Shown in pieces: positions 44,901-51,535 of a stretch of 64,000 bases of DNA. This stretch comes from Roseburia_C sp031555935 (GTDB lineage Bacteria > Bacillota > Clostridia > Lachnospirales > Lachnospiraceae). The stretch is taken from positions 1 through 64,000 of the forward strand of contig JAVBTX010000035.1 of assembly GCA_031555935.1 (NCBI GenBank). The letters run 5' to 3'. A program made the translations under genes and the position numbers. The notes under the pieces are model-generated. The model was not told where the DNA came from. It saw nothing but the letters and a program-made list of their open reading frames with translations, and searched no databases. Position 1 is the stretch's first letter. Each line of letters starts with the position of its first letter.

Positions 44901-45606
44901 TAACGAGTAGCTGTTTGGGACTGAGAACATCATCAGTTGTGCCATCGCCAATCTGTCCGGCATCGTTACGGCCCCAAGCCCACAAAGTATCATCATTTTT
45001 AATGGCTAACACATGTCCCCAACTACTTGCTTGAACGTCTTTTACATCATCCATAACATGGACAAGCTCCCCACTGTTATTGGTGGTATCGTCACCTAAT
45101 TGACCGTGGCTGTTCTCACCGGCGGCCCATAAGCTACCATCCGTTTTTAAAAACATGGTGTAGTTTCCACCCGCCGAAACATAGGCAACGTCTTCCATAA
45201 CCTGTTCCGGTACATCCGGATAGGTGTCACTTGTTTCCTTGCCAAGCTGTCCGTATGTATTGTAGCCCCAAGCCCATAGTGTATGGTCCTTTTTTATGAC
45301 AAAGTTCGTGCTCCCGCCCTGCGTTGCCCAAGCGGCGTCAGACAGCATGAACCGTCCAGGGGTGTGGCGCGTGGAAGCATCGCTGTATGCGAAAAAATTC
45401 TTCTGTTCGTCCCCCCATGAGAATACGGCACCGTCGCTTCTGATTGCGTAGGAGCTGTTTGCGCCAGCGATGATTTGCACCGGCGTTAGTTCAGGTTCTG
45501 CCGCATGAATCGGCAATGGTGCTGCCGGAACTAGTGACAGCACCATTGCCAGGGCGAGAATTAGCGCCCCGGCTCTTTTTACATTTCCAATCATTTTTCC
45601 CATCAT
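41950..45606 (-). CDS. RCC1-repeat surface protein with Ig-like C-terminus
   Basis: A 1218-aa secreted protein with a signal peptide (1-36). Residues 40-390 carry about seven RCC1-type blades (LWAWGYNTYGQLG, LWAWGRNDAGQIGDGTTDD), predicting a beta-propeller. Residues 400-860 form a repetitive beta-helix-like region (NEGRIEINDNGEFEISG). A PEGA-like stretch (LPSGTYDVGITAPGY), one InlB-type repeat (about 950-1010) and two Ig-like repeats (about 1030-1218) with the core KLSYQWYKSSKKSSGFKKI follow. The Ig repeats resemble the GLUG C-termini, suggesting a shared way of surface attachment. It is first in the operon with GLUG-2, behind a paired operator. Confidence 0.87.
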   Translation of the reverse strand: MMGKMIGNVKRAGALILALAMVLSLVPAAPLPIHAAEPELTPVQIIAGANSSYAIRSDGAVFSWGDEQKNFFAYSDASTRHTPGRFMLSDAAWATQGGSTNFVIKKDHTLWAWGYNTYGQLGKETSDTYPDVPEQVMEDVAYVSAGGNYTMFLKTDGSLWAAGENSHGQLGDDTTNNSGELVHVMDDVKDVQASSWGHVLAIKNDDTLWAWGRNDAGQIGDGTTDDVLSPKQLLVTAGQKVTSIAVTEQTSYAVMENGTLWAWGDNWNGALGDGTRDDCTIPAQVVGVSSVAKITAGNGHALALLENGQLWGWGRNNYGQLGIPTTDDFALTPTLIMSDVAQVQAGENHSLVLKENNSLWAWGYNYNGQIGDGTTTNKSEPVNITLPRPIEDVSELLPALSNSEYTATTVSNQVIEISSEITLSKAITGATYSTWLKSNNVIIINDGGHLILTDQNLNIGRDHRTEDLDAAIIVENGGKITLNKVGYSASGLELMGGPLDVREGGTVDLRGGNLTSSSYSHGSVNEDIRMLLVRGDILVNNADSYLRAYNDDIHIYNTGRIIVNDGRFNLTGESYSSYDYDNADPETGMAPKYYHYFTNEGRIEINDNGEFEISGESSGSTQGDPTQEEHGFINKGTIVLNNSATCDSFAGMDIRYWVQFENEGLIDIKGSRNQHDGGGRYGIMRLYEDVTLYNSGVINIAPQSNDGNLELSESIIAGIGLEGGNNTYYNYETSAYDISKPAVAKIHNLADGVINLNNTAGTIGIGIDQYSGIDNRQIVENDGTIYLNNTGNSAGFFYSDDIINNGVITGTGSIIFHKARCNVSYTGNSPTGGAQILYVMTMVAYGSADEYGYRSRIGNTTMTINGVAKAPTSESWPETMFYLPSGTYDVGITAPGYTNFAGKLTVPANVAAYNTAYADSTYNNYNLTPVATPHKVTVNGSYATTTGAGNYIQSTVVYINSGTRSGYTFNGWTVNAGGITITNANSSNASFIMPNKDVTVTANWKKGTNSAAEENTAAKPSISKQPTSKSVAKNAKYKLAVTAKATSGKLSYQWYQSSKKSSGFKKISGSAAQKASYQAPTSKLGTTWYYCVVTNTIGKAKTSTTSKTVSVTVKRAAATKPSIKKQPKAKNVKKNAKYTLSVTAKASPGKLSYQWYKSSKKSSGFKKISGSAAKKASYKVPTSKKGTTYYYCVITNTDTGATKTTATATSKTVKITVK

Positions 45607-45634
45607 AATCCTCCATTTTTACATTTGATATTTA

Positions 45635-45697
45635 ATTTTAGCGAATCCCTTTCAAAAAAGTAAATGGACTATATTAAGAGAACATGGAGCATTTTCA
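45635..45697 (-). promoter_or_regulatory. Paired regulator site and promoter of surface operon 2
   Basis: ATGGACTATATTA (45664) and ATGGAGCATTTTC (45684) are 20 bp apart. On the minus strand the proximal site lies 23 bp before TAAAAT (45635-45640), almost the same geometry as at surface operon 1 (22 bp). The -35 region is poor, as expected for activator dependence. Confidence 0.62.
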
Positions 45698-45720
45698 TCT
45701 GATGCAAAAAAGTCATAAAA

Positions 45721-45746
45721 AAACAGCCCTATTACCTGGGCTGTTT
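45721..45746 (-). terminator. Terminator of the kinase 2 operon
   Basis: AAACAGCCC pairs with GGGCTGTTT across an 8-base loop, and the minus strand runs on into seven T residues. It lies 14 bp after the kinase 2 stop. Confidence 0.85.
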
Positions 45747-45759
45747 CAGACTGAGACAA

Positions 45760-47310
45760 TTATAAATCATCTATAATTGGTAATCGAACGATGACTGTAA
45801 CACCTTTTCCAAGTGCGCCTGCAATAGTCAGTCCATATTTTTTGCCGTATCTGGTGCGAATCCGTCGATGTATGTTTGCAAGCGCAATGCCTTTGAGACT
45901 GTGTTCAGCATACTCCAATTCGGCGGCCGTATTCAGTGTGTCTTGTAATTTCAAGATAGCTTCTGGCAACATTCCTTGTCCATTGTCGGACACCTCAAAC
46001 ACAATATCGCTACCTTCTATTCTGCCGTTTATGGATAGCTGGCAATCGTTTGGCTTATTTCCCATACCGTGTGTCAGTGCATTTTCCACGAGTGGTTGTA
46101 AAATATGTGTTGGCATCGTGTATTCAACAAGTCGGTCGTCAACATCAATGCCAATGTTATATTTGTCGTTATGGCGGATGTTCATGATTTCAATATAATA
46201 GTTCAGGCTTTCTAACTGCTCATAAATATTAACCTCTTCGTCCGCTTCGTGCAGAGTGCGAAGCATTCCAGCAAGATTATGAGTTGCCGCCGCCGCCTTC
46301 CCTGTATTATCCTGCTCCAACAGACTCTCAATACAGTCAATGGTATTCACAATAAAGTGAGCATCAATCTGTGTTTTCAACATTACCATCTGCATATTGT
46401 CAGATTTTTCCAGCATTGGACTTACCATTTTGGCAGAGAGCAAGCGATATAATGCGAAAATGGCAATGAAAAACGTAGGCAGAATGATTAATGACATCGT
46501 AAAAAATAATCGTTCGGTATAATTTAGAGCTTCTTTGGTAATGGCGGTCGCGGCATACAAATCACTTCCGGTCACCGGCATAATTGTCACCGAGCCGTAT
46601 CGCTCATCAAGCTGGGATGCATCTTGACCGGTTAGCGCTTCGTTACTCGATAGTAAAATAATATCGTTGAAAATAACAGCACTGTCAATGCCAGTGATGG
46701 TATTGAGTTCCAACAGGGTACGCTGCACCTTTCCGACGTTGGAAAGCGTAACCATATATCCGACTGGGGCGGAGGGCTTAGAGTCATTCGTAAAAACAGG
46801 ATTTACAAGGCAGAAGTAATCGGTTCCATCCAGTTCCGTCACCGAATAGGATGATATAGCACCGCGTTTTATTTCATTATGTAATGTACTAATTGCGGTG
46901 TTGCTGATGCCACCGGTAAATCGAAAGATAGAGCCATCGGTGGTGATAGTAATAATACTGTCAGTGTTGATATGAGGATAGGTCGTTTTGCGGATAATCT
47001 CGGACACCGCCGCGGCTTTTTCGTAGTAAGTTTCGGCGTCTTTTTCGGCTAAAAACTCTTGTACATAGACACTCCCCGAAAGCGTCGAGGACACGATTGC
47101 CATGTCGGAAAACTCCCCATCCAACTCCATCAGCAGGCTATTCTCAACCAAAGTGGCGGTTTCATTCATGTTCTGTTCAACTTTTGAAAACATGATATTT
47201 TGATATATAATCAGCATTAATAAAACAAAGGCAAAAAAACTGACGATAATAGCAATAAACCGCCGCTTAAGAGTTGTGTTATGCAGATATGACAGTGTTT
47301 TATTTTCCAT
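45760..47310 (-). CDS. YesM-type sensor histidine kinase 2
   Basis: A 516-aa paralogue of kinase 1 with the same layout: membrane helix (about 20-40), Cache-like extracellular sensor, second helix (about 270-290), phosphoacceptor H318 in DAHFIVNTIDCI, N box ENALTHGM and G1 box DNGQGM. I chose the ATG at 47310, which has GGGAGG six bases upstream and gives the same 11-bp overlap with the regulator gene as in cassette 1; a longer frame to 47346 lacks this support. It presumably partners the regulator and binding protein of its own cassette. Sensor regions of the two kinases differ more than the kinase cores. Confidence 0.9.
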   Translation of the reverse strand: MENKTLSYLHNTTLKRRFIAIIVSFFAFVLLMLIIYQNIMFSKVEQNMNETATLVENSLLMELDGEFSDMAIVSSTLSGSVYVQEFLAEKDAETYYEKAAAVSEIIRKTTYPHINTDSIITITTDGSIFRFTGGISNTAISTLHNEIKRGAISSYSVTELDGTDYFCLVNPVFTNDSKPSAPVGYMVTLSNVGKVQRTLLELNTITGIDSAVIFNDIILLSSNEALTGQDASQLDERYGSVTIMPVTGSDLYAATAITKEALNYTERLFFTMSLIILPTFFIAIFALYRLLSAKMVSPMLEKSDNMQMVMLKTQIDAHFIVNTIDCIESLLEQDNTGKAAAATHNLAGMLRTLHEADEEVNIYEQLESLNYYIEIMNIRHNDKYNIGIDVDDRLVEYTMPTHILQPLVENALTHGMGNKPNDCQLSINGRIEGSDIVFEVSDNGQGMLPEAILKLQDTLNTAAELEYAEHSLKGIALANIHRRIRTRYGKKYGLTIAGALGKGVTVIVRLPIIDDL

Positions 47311-48031
47311 ATTGAGCCTCCCTGAATCGTGTGGGTGAGATGCCATGACTCTTGTGAAATACGCGGGTAAAATATAATGGGTCGCTATATCCGCAGTTTA
47401 TAGCGATTTCTTTTATCGGTCGGTCGGTGGTACGTAGCAATTCTTCTGCATGTTCCATCCGCAAGGCATTTATGTATACCGAAAAGGTAACGTCCATGTG
47501 TTTGGCAAATAGATTGCAGACAGCACCAGAGGTAATTCCAAAGCGCTCGGATATGGTTTCAAGGGTATGATTCATATTTGAGTATTCTTTTAGGTAATGC
47601 AGGATTTCGTTAAGTTTTTGTGAGGGGGTATGCTTCTCAATTTGGGGCAGAACATAATCAATTTTGTTTACAAGGCGGTTAAGTAAATCAACTAGGTCGC
47701 AGTCGGCAATTGGTTTTACAAGATAATCAAAGCCGTATAATAGGAATAGCTTTCGCACCTCCTGATATTCGTTATAGGCACTCACAATTACGAACAGTGG
47801 CCGAAAAATGTCGCCTTTTAATTCCTCCAAAAGCTCGATTCCGGTAAACCCAGGCATTTTTAAATCACTAATCACAACATCAGGGCGGATTGCGCGGATT
47901 GCTTCCAGAGCTGCCAGCGGGTTGGTTTCCGCTCCGATTATTTCAAATCCGCTCTCGAAAAACAGCCTTCGTCTGGCCCAATATTTATCAATTACAAGTT
48001 GATCATCGTCCACAAGGTATACGGTGCGCAT
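47300..48031 (-). CDS. YesN/AraC-type response regulator 2
   Basis: A 243-aa regulator: receiver with DDD at 8-10, phosphoacceptor D56 in ISDLKMP, lysine in YLVKP, and a C-terminal AraC-type DNA-binding domain ending GYSDPLYFTRVFHKSHGISPTRFREA. SD GGAGG lies seven bases before the ATG. Its promoter region carries a paired ATGG-type site 22 bp from a TACAAT -10, so it may activate its own operon. DNA-contacting helices of the two regulators are similar, so cross-regulation between cassettes is possible. Confidence 0.9.
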   Translation of the reverse strand: MRTVYLVDDDQLVIDKYWARRRLFFESGFEIIGAETNPLAALEAIRAIRPDVVISDLKMPGFTGIELLEELKGDIFRPLFVIVSAYNEYQEVRKLFLLYGFDYLVKPIADCDLVDLLNRLVNKIDYVLPQIEKHTPSQKLNEILHYLKEYSNMNHTLETISERFGITSGAVCNLFAKHMDVTFSVYINALRMEHAEELLRTTDRPIKEIAINCGYSDPLYFTRVFHKSHGISPTRFREAQYGK

Positions 48032-48091
48032 TGGCCACCTCCAATCTTAACGTCCTATTGTTGCCAAAAGCCTATTGGTTAGGCTTTACAT

Positions 48092-48152
48092 ATTGTATCA
48101 TATTTAAATGGCGACTAATATGGGATATATTCACATTATATGGATTATCTTC
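48092..48152. promoter_or_regulatory. Paired regulator site between regulator 2 and binding protein 2
   Basis: ATGGGATATATTC (48120) and ATGGATTATCTTC (48140) lie 20 bp apart. Toward the minus strand, TACAAT (48092-48097) is 22 bp from the proximal site, the same geometry as at both surface operons. Toward the plus strand, TATAAT (48182-48187) lacks a -35 box, and the distal site ends just upstream of the -35 position. One regulator pair could thus serve both genes. Confidence 0.6.
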
Positions 48153-48220
48153 ATGTTTTAAAAAATTGCAATAATCTGTGATATAATAAGTGCTAGAAAA
48201 TTATTTTTGGAGGAAAAATC

Positions 48221-49825
48221 ATGCGTGTGCGCTCAAAAGGTATAACCATATTTTTATGTATCTGTATGTTTGGTATTTTTTCAGCCTGCTTCCAAGCAGA
48301 CGTGAAAGAGGACAAACAGATTACGGTGCACCTTACGGCACCGTTGAATAGTTATATCGAGGATTTTGACACCAATCAGTATAAGCTGTGGCTTGAAGAA
48401 CAGACGGGCTTGAAAATAGAAATAACATGGCTTCCGGCAGAAGATGCAGAACAAATTGTGCGGCAACAGCTTCAAACAGGGCAGGGATTGCCGGATGCAT
48501 ACATCGGCTTTGGCAATCTGGATATTTTCCGTAACCCAAATATCCAAAAGTATGGAGAAGAAGGGGTTATTGTTTCGTTGAATGAACTTATTGAAAAATA
48601 CGGTGTGAATACAAAAAATCTGTTTTCTGAAATGCCGGAATATAATATCCGTCAGTTGATGACCTCGGCTGATGGTCACATTTATTTTATGCCTGGGTTT
48701 AGTTCTTCCACCATCACCCGTTTTCGTCAGGTCATGTGGGTCAACAAGGGCTGGCTTGATGCACTTAATATGGAAGTACCAACCACCACCGATGAGTTTT
48801 ACAACATGCTTTTGGCTTTCAAGACCGACGACCCAAACGGCAATGGCATCGCCGATGAGATACCGTTGGCGGGAACGGAAGCTTCTTACTCCAAGCAACC
48901 ATATGATTTCTTTTTTAATGCTTTTATTTACAACGATATAAACAATTCTCGCATTATTCTTGAAAATGGCGTGGTAGGTTTCGCTCCCATCAGAGATGAG
49001 TGGCGTGAAGCACTAAAATATATGCGTGGTCTGTATGACGATGGCTTATATTCACCGTTATCTTTTACACAGGATGACCAGCAGATGAAGCAGTTGGCGA
49101 ATGATACCAACGACATCCTCGGCGCGTTCCTATCACCTGGTATTACATTAACGGTTTTGCAAAATTCACCGGAAACGATGGAGCGTTACGTTGGTATTGG
49201 TCCGCTGGCTGGCCCCGAGGGGGTGAAGTTAGCCACGGTGTTTACGCCGATGCCGAAACCATGCGGTGTTATTACCGCAGCGTGTAATTATCCAGAGGAA
49301 GTCTTTCAGCTATTTGACTTGATGCTTTCCGAAGAAGCCAGCTTGATGGGGCGTTATGGGGAACAAGGCGTTGACTGGGATTTTGCCGAGCCGGGAGAAG
49401 TGAGTATATACGAAACCCCTGCGACAATTCGCATTATCAATCAGCTTTGGAACACAACACAGAACAAACATCTAATGCAGATTTGTCCTTATGTTTCCCG
49501 GTCGAAGTATTCAGGCGGCGTCACATGGAACGGTGAAAAAACGGACGGTGAGTATATGAATGCGCAGGCGACATCTTTATATCAGGATTGTGAACCGGAT
49601 GAATTTGTAAAAGTGTTAATTTATACGCCGGAGGAAGAGGAGCAGATACAAAAAATCAGGACCGATATCGAAGCCCATGTTGGCGAAACGGTGATTGCCT
49701 TCATTACTGGTGAGCGAGATATCTATGATGATAGTGAATGGCAAAAGGTGGTTGAGGAATTTGATGATTTGGGGCTGAACGAATTTTTGTCAGTTGCTCA
49801 GATTGCGTATCATCGGGGCAAATAA
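48221..49825 (+). CDS. Family 1 (LplA/YtcQ-type) solute-binding lipoprotein 2
   Basis: A 534-aa paralogue of binding protein 1. The signal sequence ends in the lipobox FSAC (Cys24), so it is a membrane-anchored lipoprotein. Family motifs are KGWLDALNMEVPTTTDEFY and the calcium-loop-like DDPNGNGIADEIP. As in cassette 1 no permease or ATPase gene is nearby. SD TTTGGAGG precedes the ATG. It reads divergently from the regulator-kinase pair across a shared control region. Role as ligand receptor for the kinase is inferred; a transport role with distant permeases is the alternative. Confidence 0.9.
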   Translation: MRVRSKGITIFLCICMFGIFSACFQADVKEDKQITVHLTAPLNSYIEDFDTNQYKLWLEEQTGLKIEITWLPAEDAEQIVRQQLQTGQGLPDAYIGFGNLDIFRNPNIQKYGEEGVIVSLNELIEKYGVNTKNLFSEMPEYNIRQLMTSADGHIYFMPGFSSSTITRFRQVMWVNKGWLDALNMEVPTTTDEFYNMLLAFKTDDPNGNGIADEIPLAGTEASYSKQPYDFFFNAFIYNDINNSRIILENGVVGFAPIRDEWREALKYMRGLYDDGLYSPLSFTQDDQQMKQLANDTNDILGAFLSPGITLTVLQNSPETMERYVGIGPLAGPEGVKLATVFTPMPKPCGVITAACNYPEEVFQLFDLMLSEEASLMGRYGEQGVDWDFAEPGEVSIYETPATIRIINQLWNTTQNKHLMQICPYVSRSKYSGGVTWNGEKTDGEYMNAQATSLYQDCEPDEFVKVLIYTPEEEEQIQKIRTDIEAHVGETVIAFITGERDIYDDSEWQKVVEEFDDLGLNEFLSVAQIAYHRGK

Positions 49826-50008
49826 GTAAACCACTAAATATAAAAAGAATCTAAATATTCTTAAAAAACAAGAAACCATCCCAGAATGATTGACAAAATG
49901 TTCTGGGATGGTTTATGTTATAAACAAATCTTTAGAAAGATTCTGCTTTCTAAAAATTCTAATGTTTCATGGCTGATTCAGCCCATATTCATAACATATT
50001 TATAGACT

Positions 50009-50059
50009 GTAAAAGAAACAAAAAAGGTCATTGTCAAGAACGGTTTCTTTTACTATAAT
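50009..50059 (+). promoter_or_regulatory. Promoter and inverted repeat of rpn copy B
   Basis: TTGTCA (50031-50036), 17 bp, TATAAT (50054-50059), with GTAAAAGAAAC at 50009-50019 and its complement at 50043-50053. Same design and spacing as at copy A. Confidence 0.7.
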
Positions 50060-50075
50060 AAAAGGAGAAGAACAT

Positions 50076-50909
50076 ATGACAAATGAAATTAAGATGTACG
50101 AGCAATTGCAGCTAAAGGATGATTTCTTATTTGCTAAGATAATGAGTGATAAAGAAATTTGTAAACGTTTACTGGAAATCATTTTAGATGTAAAAATTTC
50201 AGATATTGTTTACTTAGAGCCCCAGAAGACAATTGACCTAACAGCTAATGCCAAAAGTGTCCGGTTGGATGTTTATGTTGCAGATGAAAGTCACAAAATT
50301 TATTATGTAGAGATGCAGACATTTAATCGGAAGAATCTGCCACGGCGAAGCCGCTATTATCAAGGAATGTCAGATTTAGATTCATTGGAAAAGGGCATGG
50401 ACTATAATGCTTTAAATGACAGCTATATTATCTTTATTTGTATGTTTGATTTGTTTGGAAAGGGTCGCAGTATCTATACGTTTCAGAATTGCTGTAAAGA
50501 GGATAATAGTATTATATTGGCCGATGGTACGACTAAAATATTTTTGAATGCTACGGGAACTGGCGATGATGTCAGCGAAGATTTGGCAGCCTTTCTAAAA
50601 TATCTAGCAGGAGAAGTAAGGGATAACAAATTTATTAAAGAGATTGATGAAGCAGTAGTAAAAGCACGCAATAATATCGATTGGAGGCATGATTATATGA
50701 CATTGGAAATGAAGTATCGAGAATTTTTGGAAGATGGCCGTGAGCTTGGACTTGAATTGGGTCGCGAGGAAGGTATACGGGTTCTAATTCAAACATTAAG
50801 AGAAGAGGATATTGAAGAAGAGCGTATCTTAACAAAATTAGTTACGCATTTTGGTATGAGTGAAGAACAGGCAAGGAAATACTATCAGAAGTATACAAAT
50901 ATATCATAA
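50076..50909 (+). CDS. Rpn family nuclease (PD-(D/E)XK), copy B, full-length
   Basis: A 277-aa paralogue of copy A with the same catalytic pattern (VRLDVYVAD, then YVEMQ; D65, E79, Q81) and the same downstream signature YYQGMSDLDSL. The C-terminal charged helix has a single GREE unit, and the tail sequence after it has diverged (LREEDIEEERILTKLVTHFG versus LLEEDIEKDRILGKLAKHFH). I chose the ATG at 50076 with AAAGGAG upstream; a longer frame to 50031 runs through the promoter. Expected toxic nuclease of a Rpn gene-within-gene system; see the internal start at 50697. Confidence 0.87.
   Translation: MTNEIKMYEQLQLKDDFLFAKIMSDKEICKRLLEIILDVKISDIVYLEPQKTIDLTANAKSVRLDVYVADESHKIYYVEMQTFNRKNLPRRSRYYQGMSDLDSLEKGMDYNALNDSYIIFICMFDLFGKGRSIYTFQNCCKEDNSIILADGTTKIFLNATGTGDDVSEDLAAFLKYLAGEVRDNKFIKEIDEAVVKARNNIDWRHDYMTLEMKYREFLEDGRELGLELGREEGIRVLIQTLREEDIEEERILTKLVTHFGMSEEQARKYYQKYTNIS
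50697..50909 (+). CDS. Predicted internal C-terminal Rpn product (RpnS-like antitoxin), copy B
   Basis: An in-frame ATG at 50697 has GGAGG nine bases upstream (50683-50687), identical in spacing to copy A, at the same codon (208). It would yield a 70-aa protein starting MTLEMKYREFLEDG. Divergence of the tail from copy A could make each antitoxin specific for its own nuclease. Predicted from sequence only. Confidence 0.58.
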   Translation: MTLEMKYREFLEDGRELGLELGREEGIRVLIQTLREEDIEEERILTKLVTHFGMSEEQARKYYQKYTNIS

Positions 50910-50920
50910 AGATAAATTAA

Positions 50921-50955
50921 AAGTCCCTAACTTTTCGAAGTTTGGGATTTTTTTT
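50921..50955 (+). terminator. Terminator of rpn copy B
   Basis: TCCCTAACTT with AAGTTTGGGA around a TTCG tetraloop, followed by a run of eight or more T residues. Confidence 0.88.
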
Positions 50956-50984
50956 AAAAAAATTTCATTTTTTTTCGATTTTGG

Positions 50985-51010
50985 GGAACCAAATCGATGT
51001 TTATTTCGTC
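50985..51010 (+). promoter_or_regulatory. ECF-type autoregulatory promoter of the sigma factor gene
   Basis: GGAACC (50985-50990), 16 bp, CGTC (51007-51010) followed by TAAT. This matches the GGAAC / CGTC pattern of extracytoplasmic-function sigma factors and lies about 45 bp upstream of the sigma gene, so self-activation is likely. Confidence 0.6.
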
Positions 51011-51053
51011 TAATATAAGGAGTGTCAAAAATATGTGATGTGGGTGAAACGAA

Positions 51054-51518
51054 TTGAGCGAGATTACGAAGGAAGAATTTAGTGAAAACATTAAACGGTA
51101 TCAACTAGAATTATATCGTTTTGCTTTTTCTATTTCGAAGACAGAAGATAAAGCGCAGGAAATCGTACAGAAAGCAATTGTGGGCGCCTTCAAAGGCAGA
51201 GGGACATTGCGAAAACCAGAAGAATTTAAATCATGGATGATGCAAAGGGTAGCGGACGAATCAAAGCAAATTTTTAAAACAATAAAACGTTTGGGACATG
51301 TTGAGGATAGAAAAGCATATCAAGATAAGTCAAAAGCGGATTGCGGTTTATGGGATTTTATCATGCAATTAGATGATAACGTCCGTCCGATACTCGTATT
51401 ATTTTATTATGATAATTATTCGACGAAGGAAATCGGTAAGATGATAAGAAGGCCGGAATGGGTTGTAGAATCACGGCTTTCGGGGGCGAGAGAGAAACTG
51501 AAAACATTTATTAGTTAG
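51054..51518 (+). CDS. ECF-type RNA polymerase sigma factor
   Basis: A 154-aa sigma-70 family protein with region 2 (LYRFAFSISKTEDKAQEIVQKAIVGAFKG) and region 4 (ILVLFYYDNYSTKEIGKMI, then VVESRLSGAREKLK), with no region 3, as in ECF factors. It starts with TTG; an in-frame TGA nine bases upstream rules out a longer protein. It is followed 18 bp later by a membrane protein that is almost certainly its anti-sigma factor. It probably directs transcription of envelope-related genes, including itself. Confidence 0.88.
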   Translation: MSEITKEEFSENIKRYQLELYRFAFSISKTEDKAQEIVQKAIVGAFKGRGTLRKPEEFKSWMMQRVADESKQIFKTIKRLGHVEDRKAYQDKSKADCGLWDFIMQLDDNVRPILVLFYYDNYSTKEIGKMIRRPEWVVESRLSGAREKLKTFIS

Positions 51519-51535
51519 TATGAAAGTAGGAAAAA

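Larger units (their letters stand above)
49851..50909 (+). repeat. Right flanking direct repeat (rpn unit B)
   Basis: This is the counterpart of 23632-24724: AAATATTCTTAAAA, then the same series of hairpins (49873-49914; TTTAGAAAG with CTTTCTAAA; GGCTG with CAGCC; GTAAAAGAAAC with its complement) and an rpn gene. The stems are kept although bases differ. The repeats are about 26.2 kb apart and in the same orientation. Confidence 0.85.

Noticed and set aside
24000..45000. CRISPR array or similar spaced-repeat locus in the repetitive region
   Set aside because: The repeats are protein-coding GLUG, RCC1 and Ig-like motifs with degenerate codons, not identical repeats with unique spacers.
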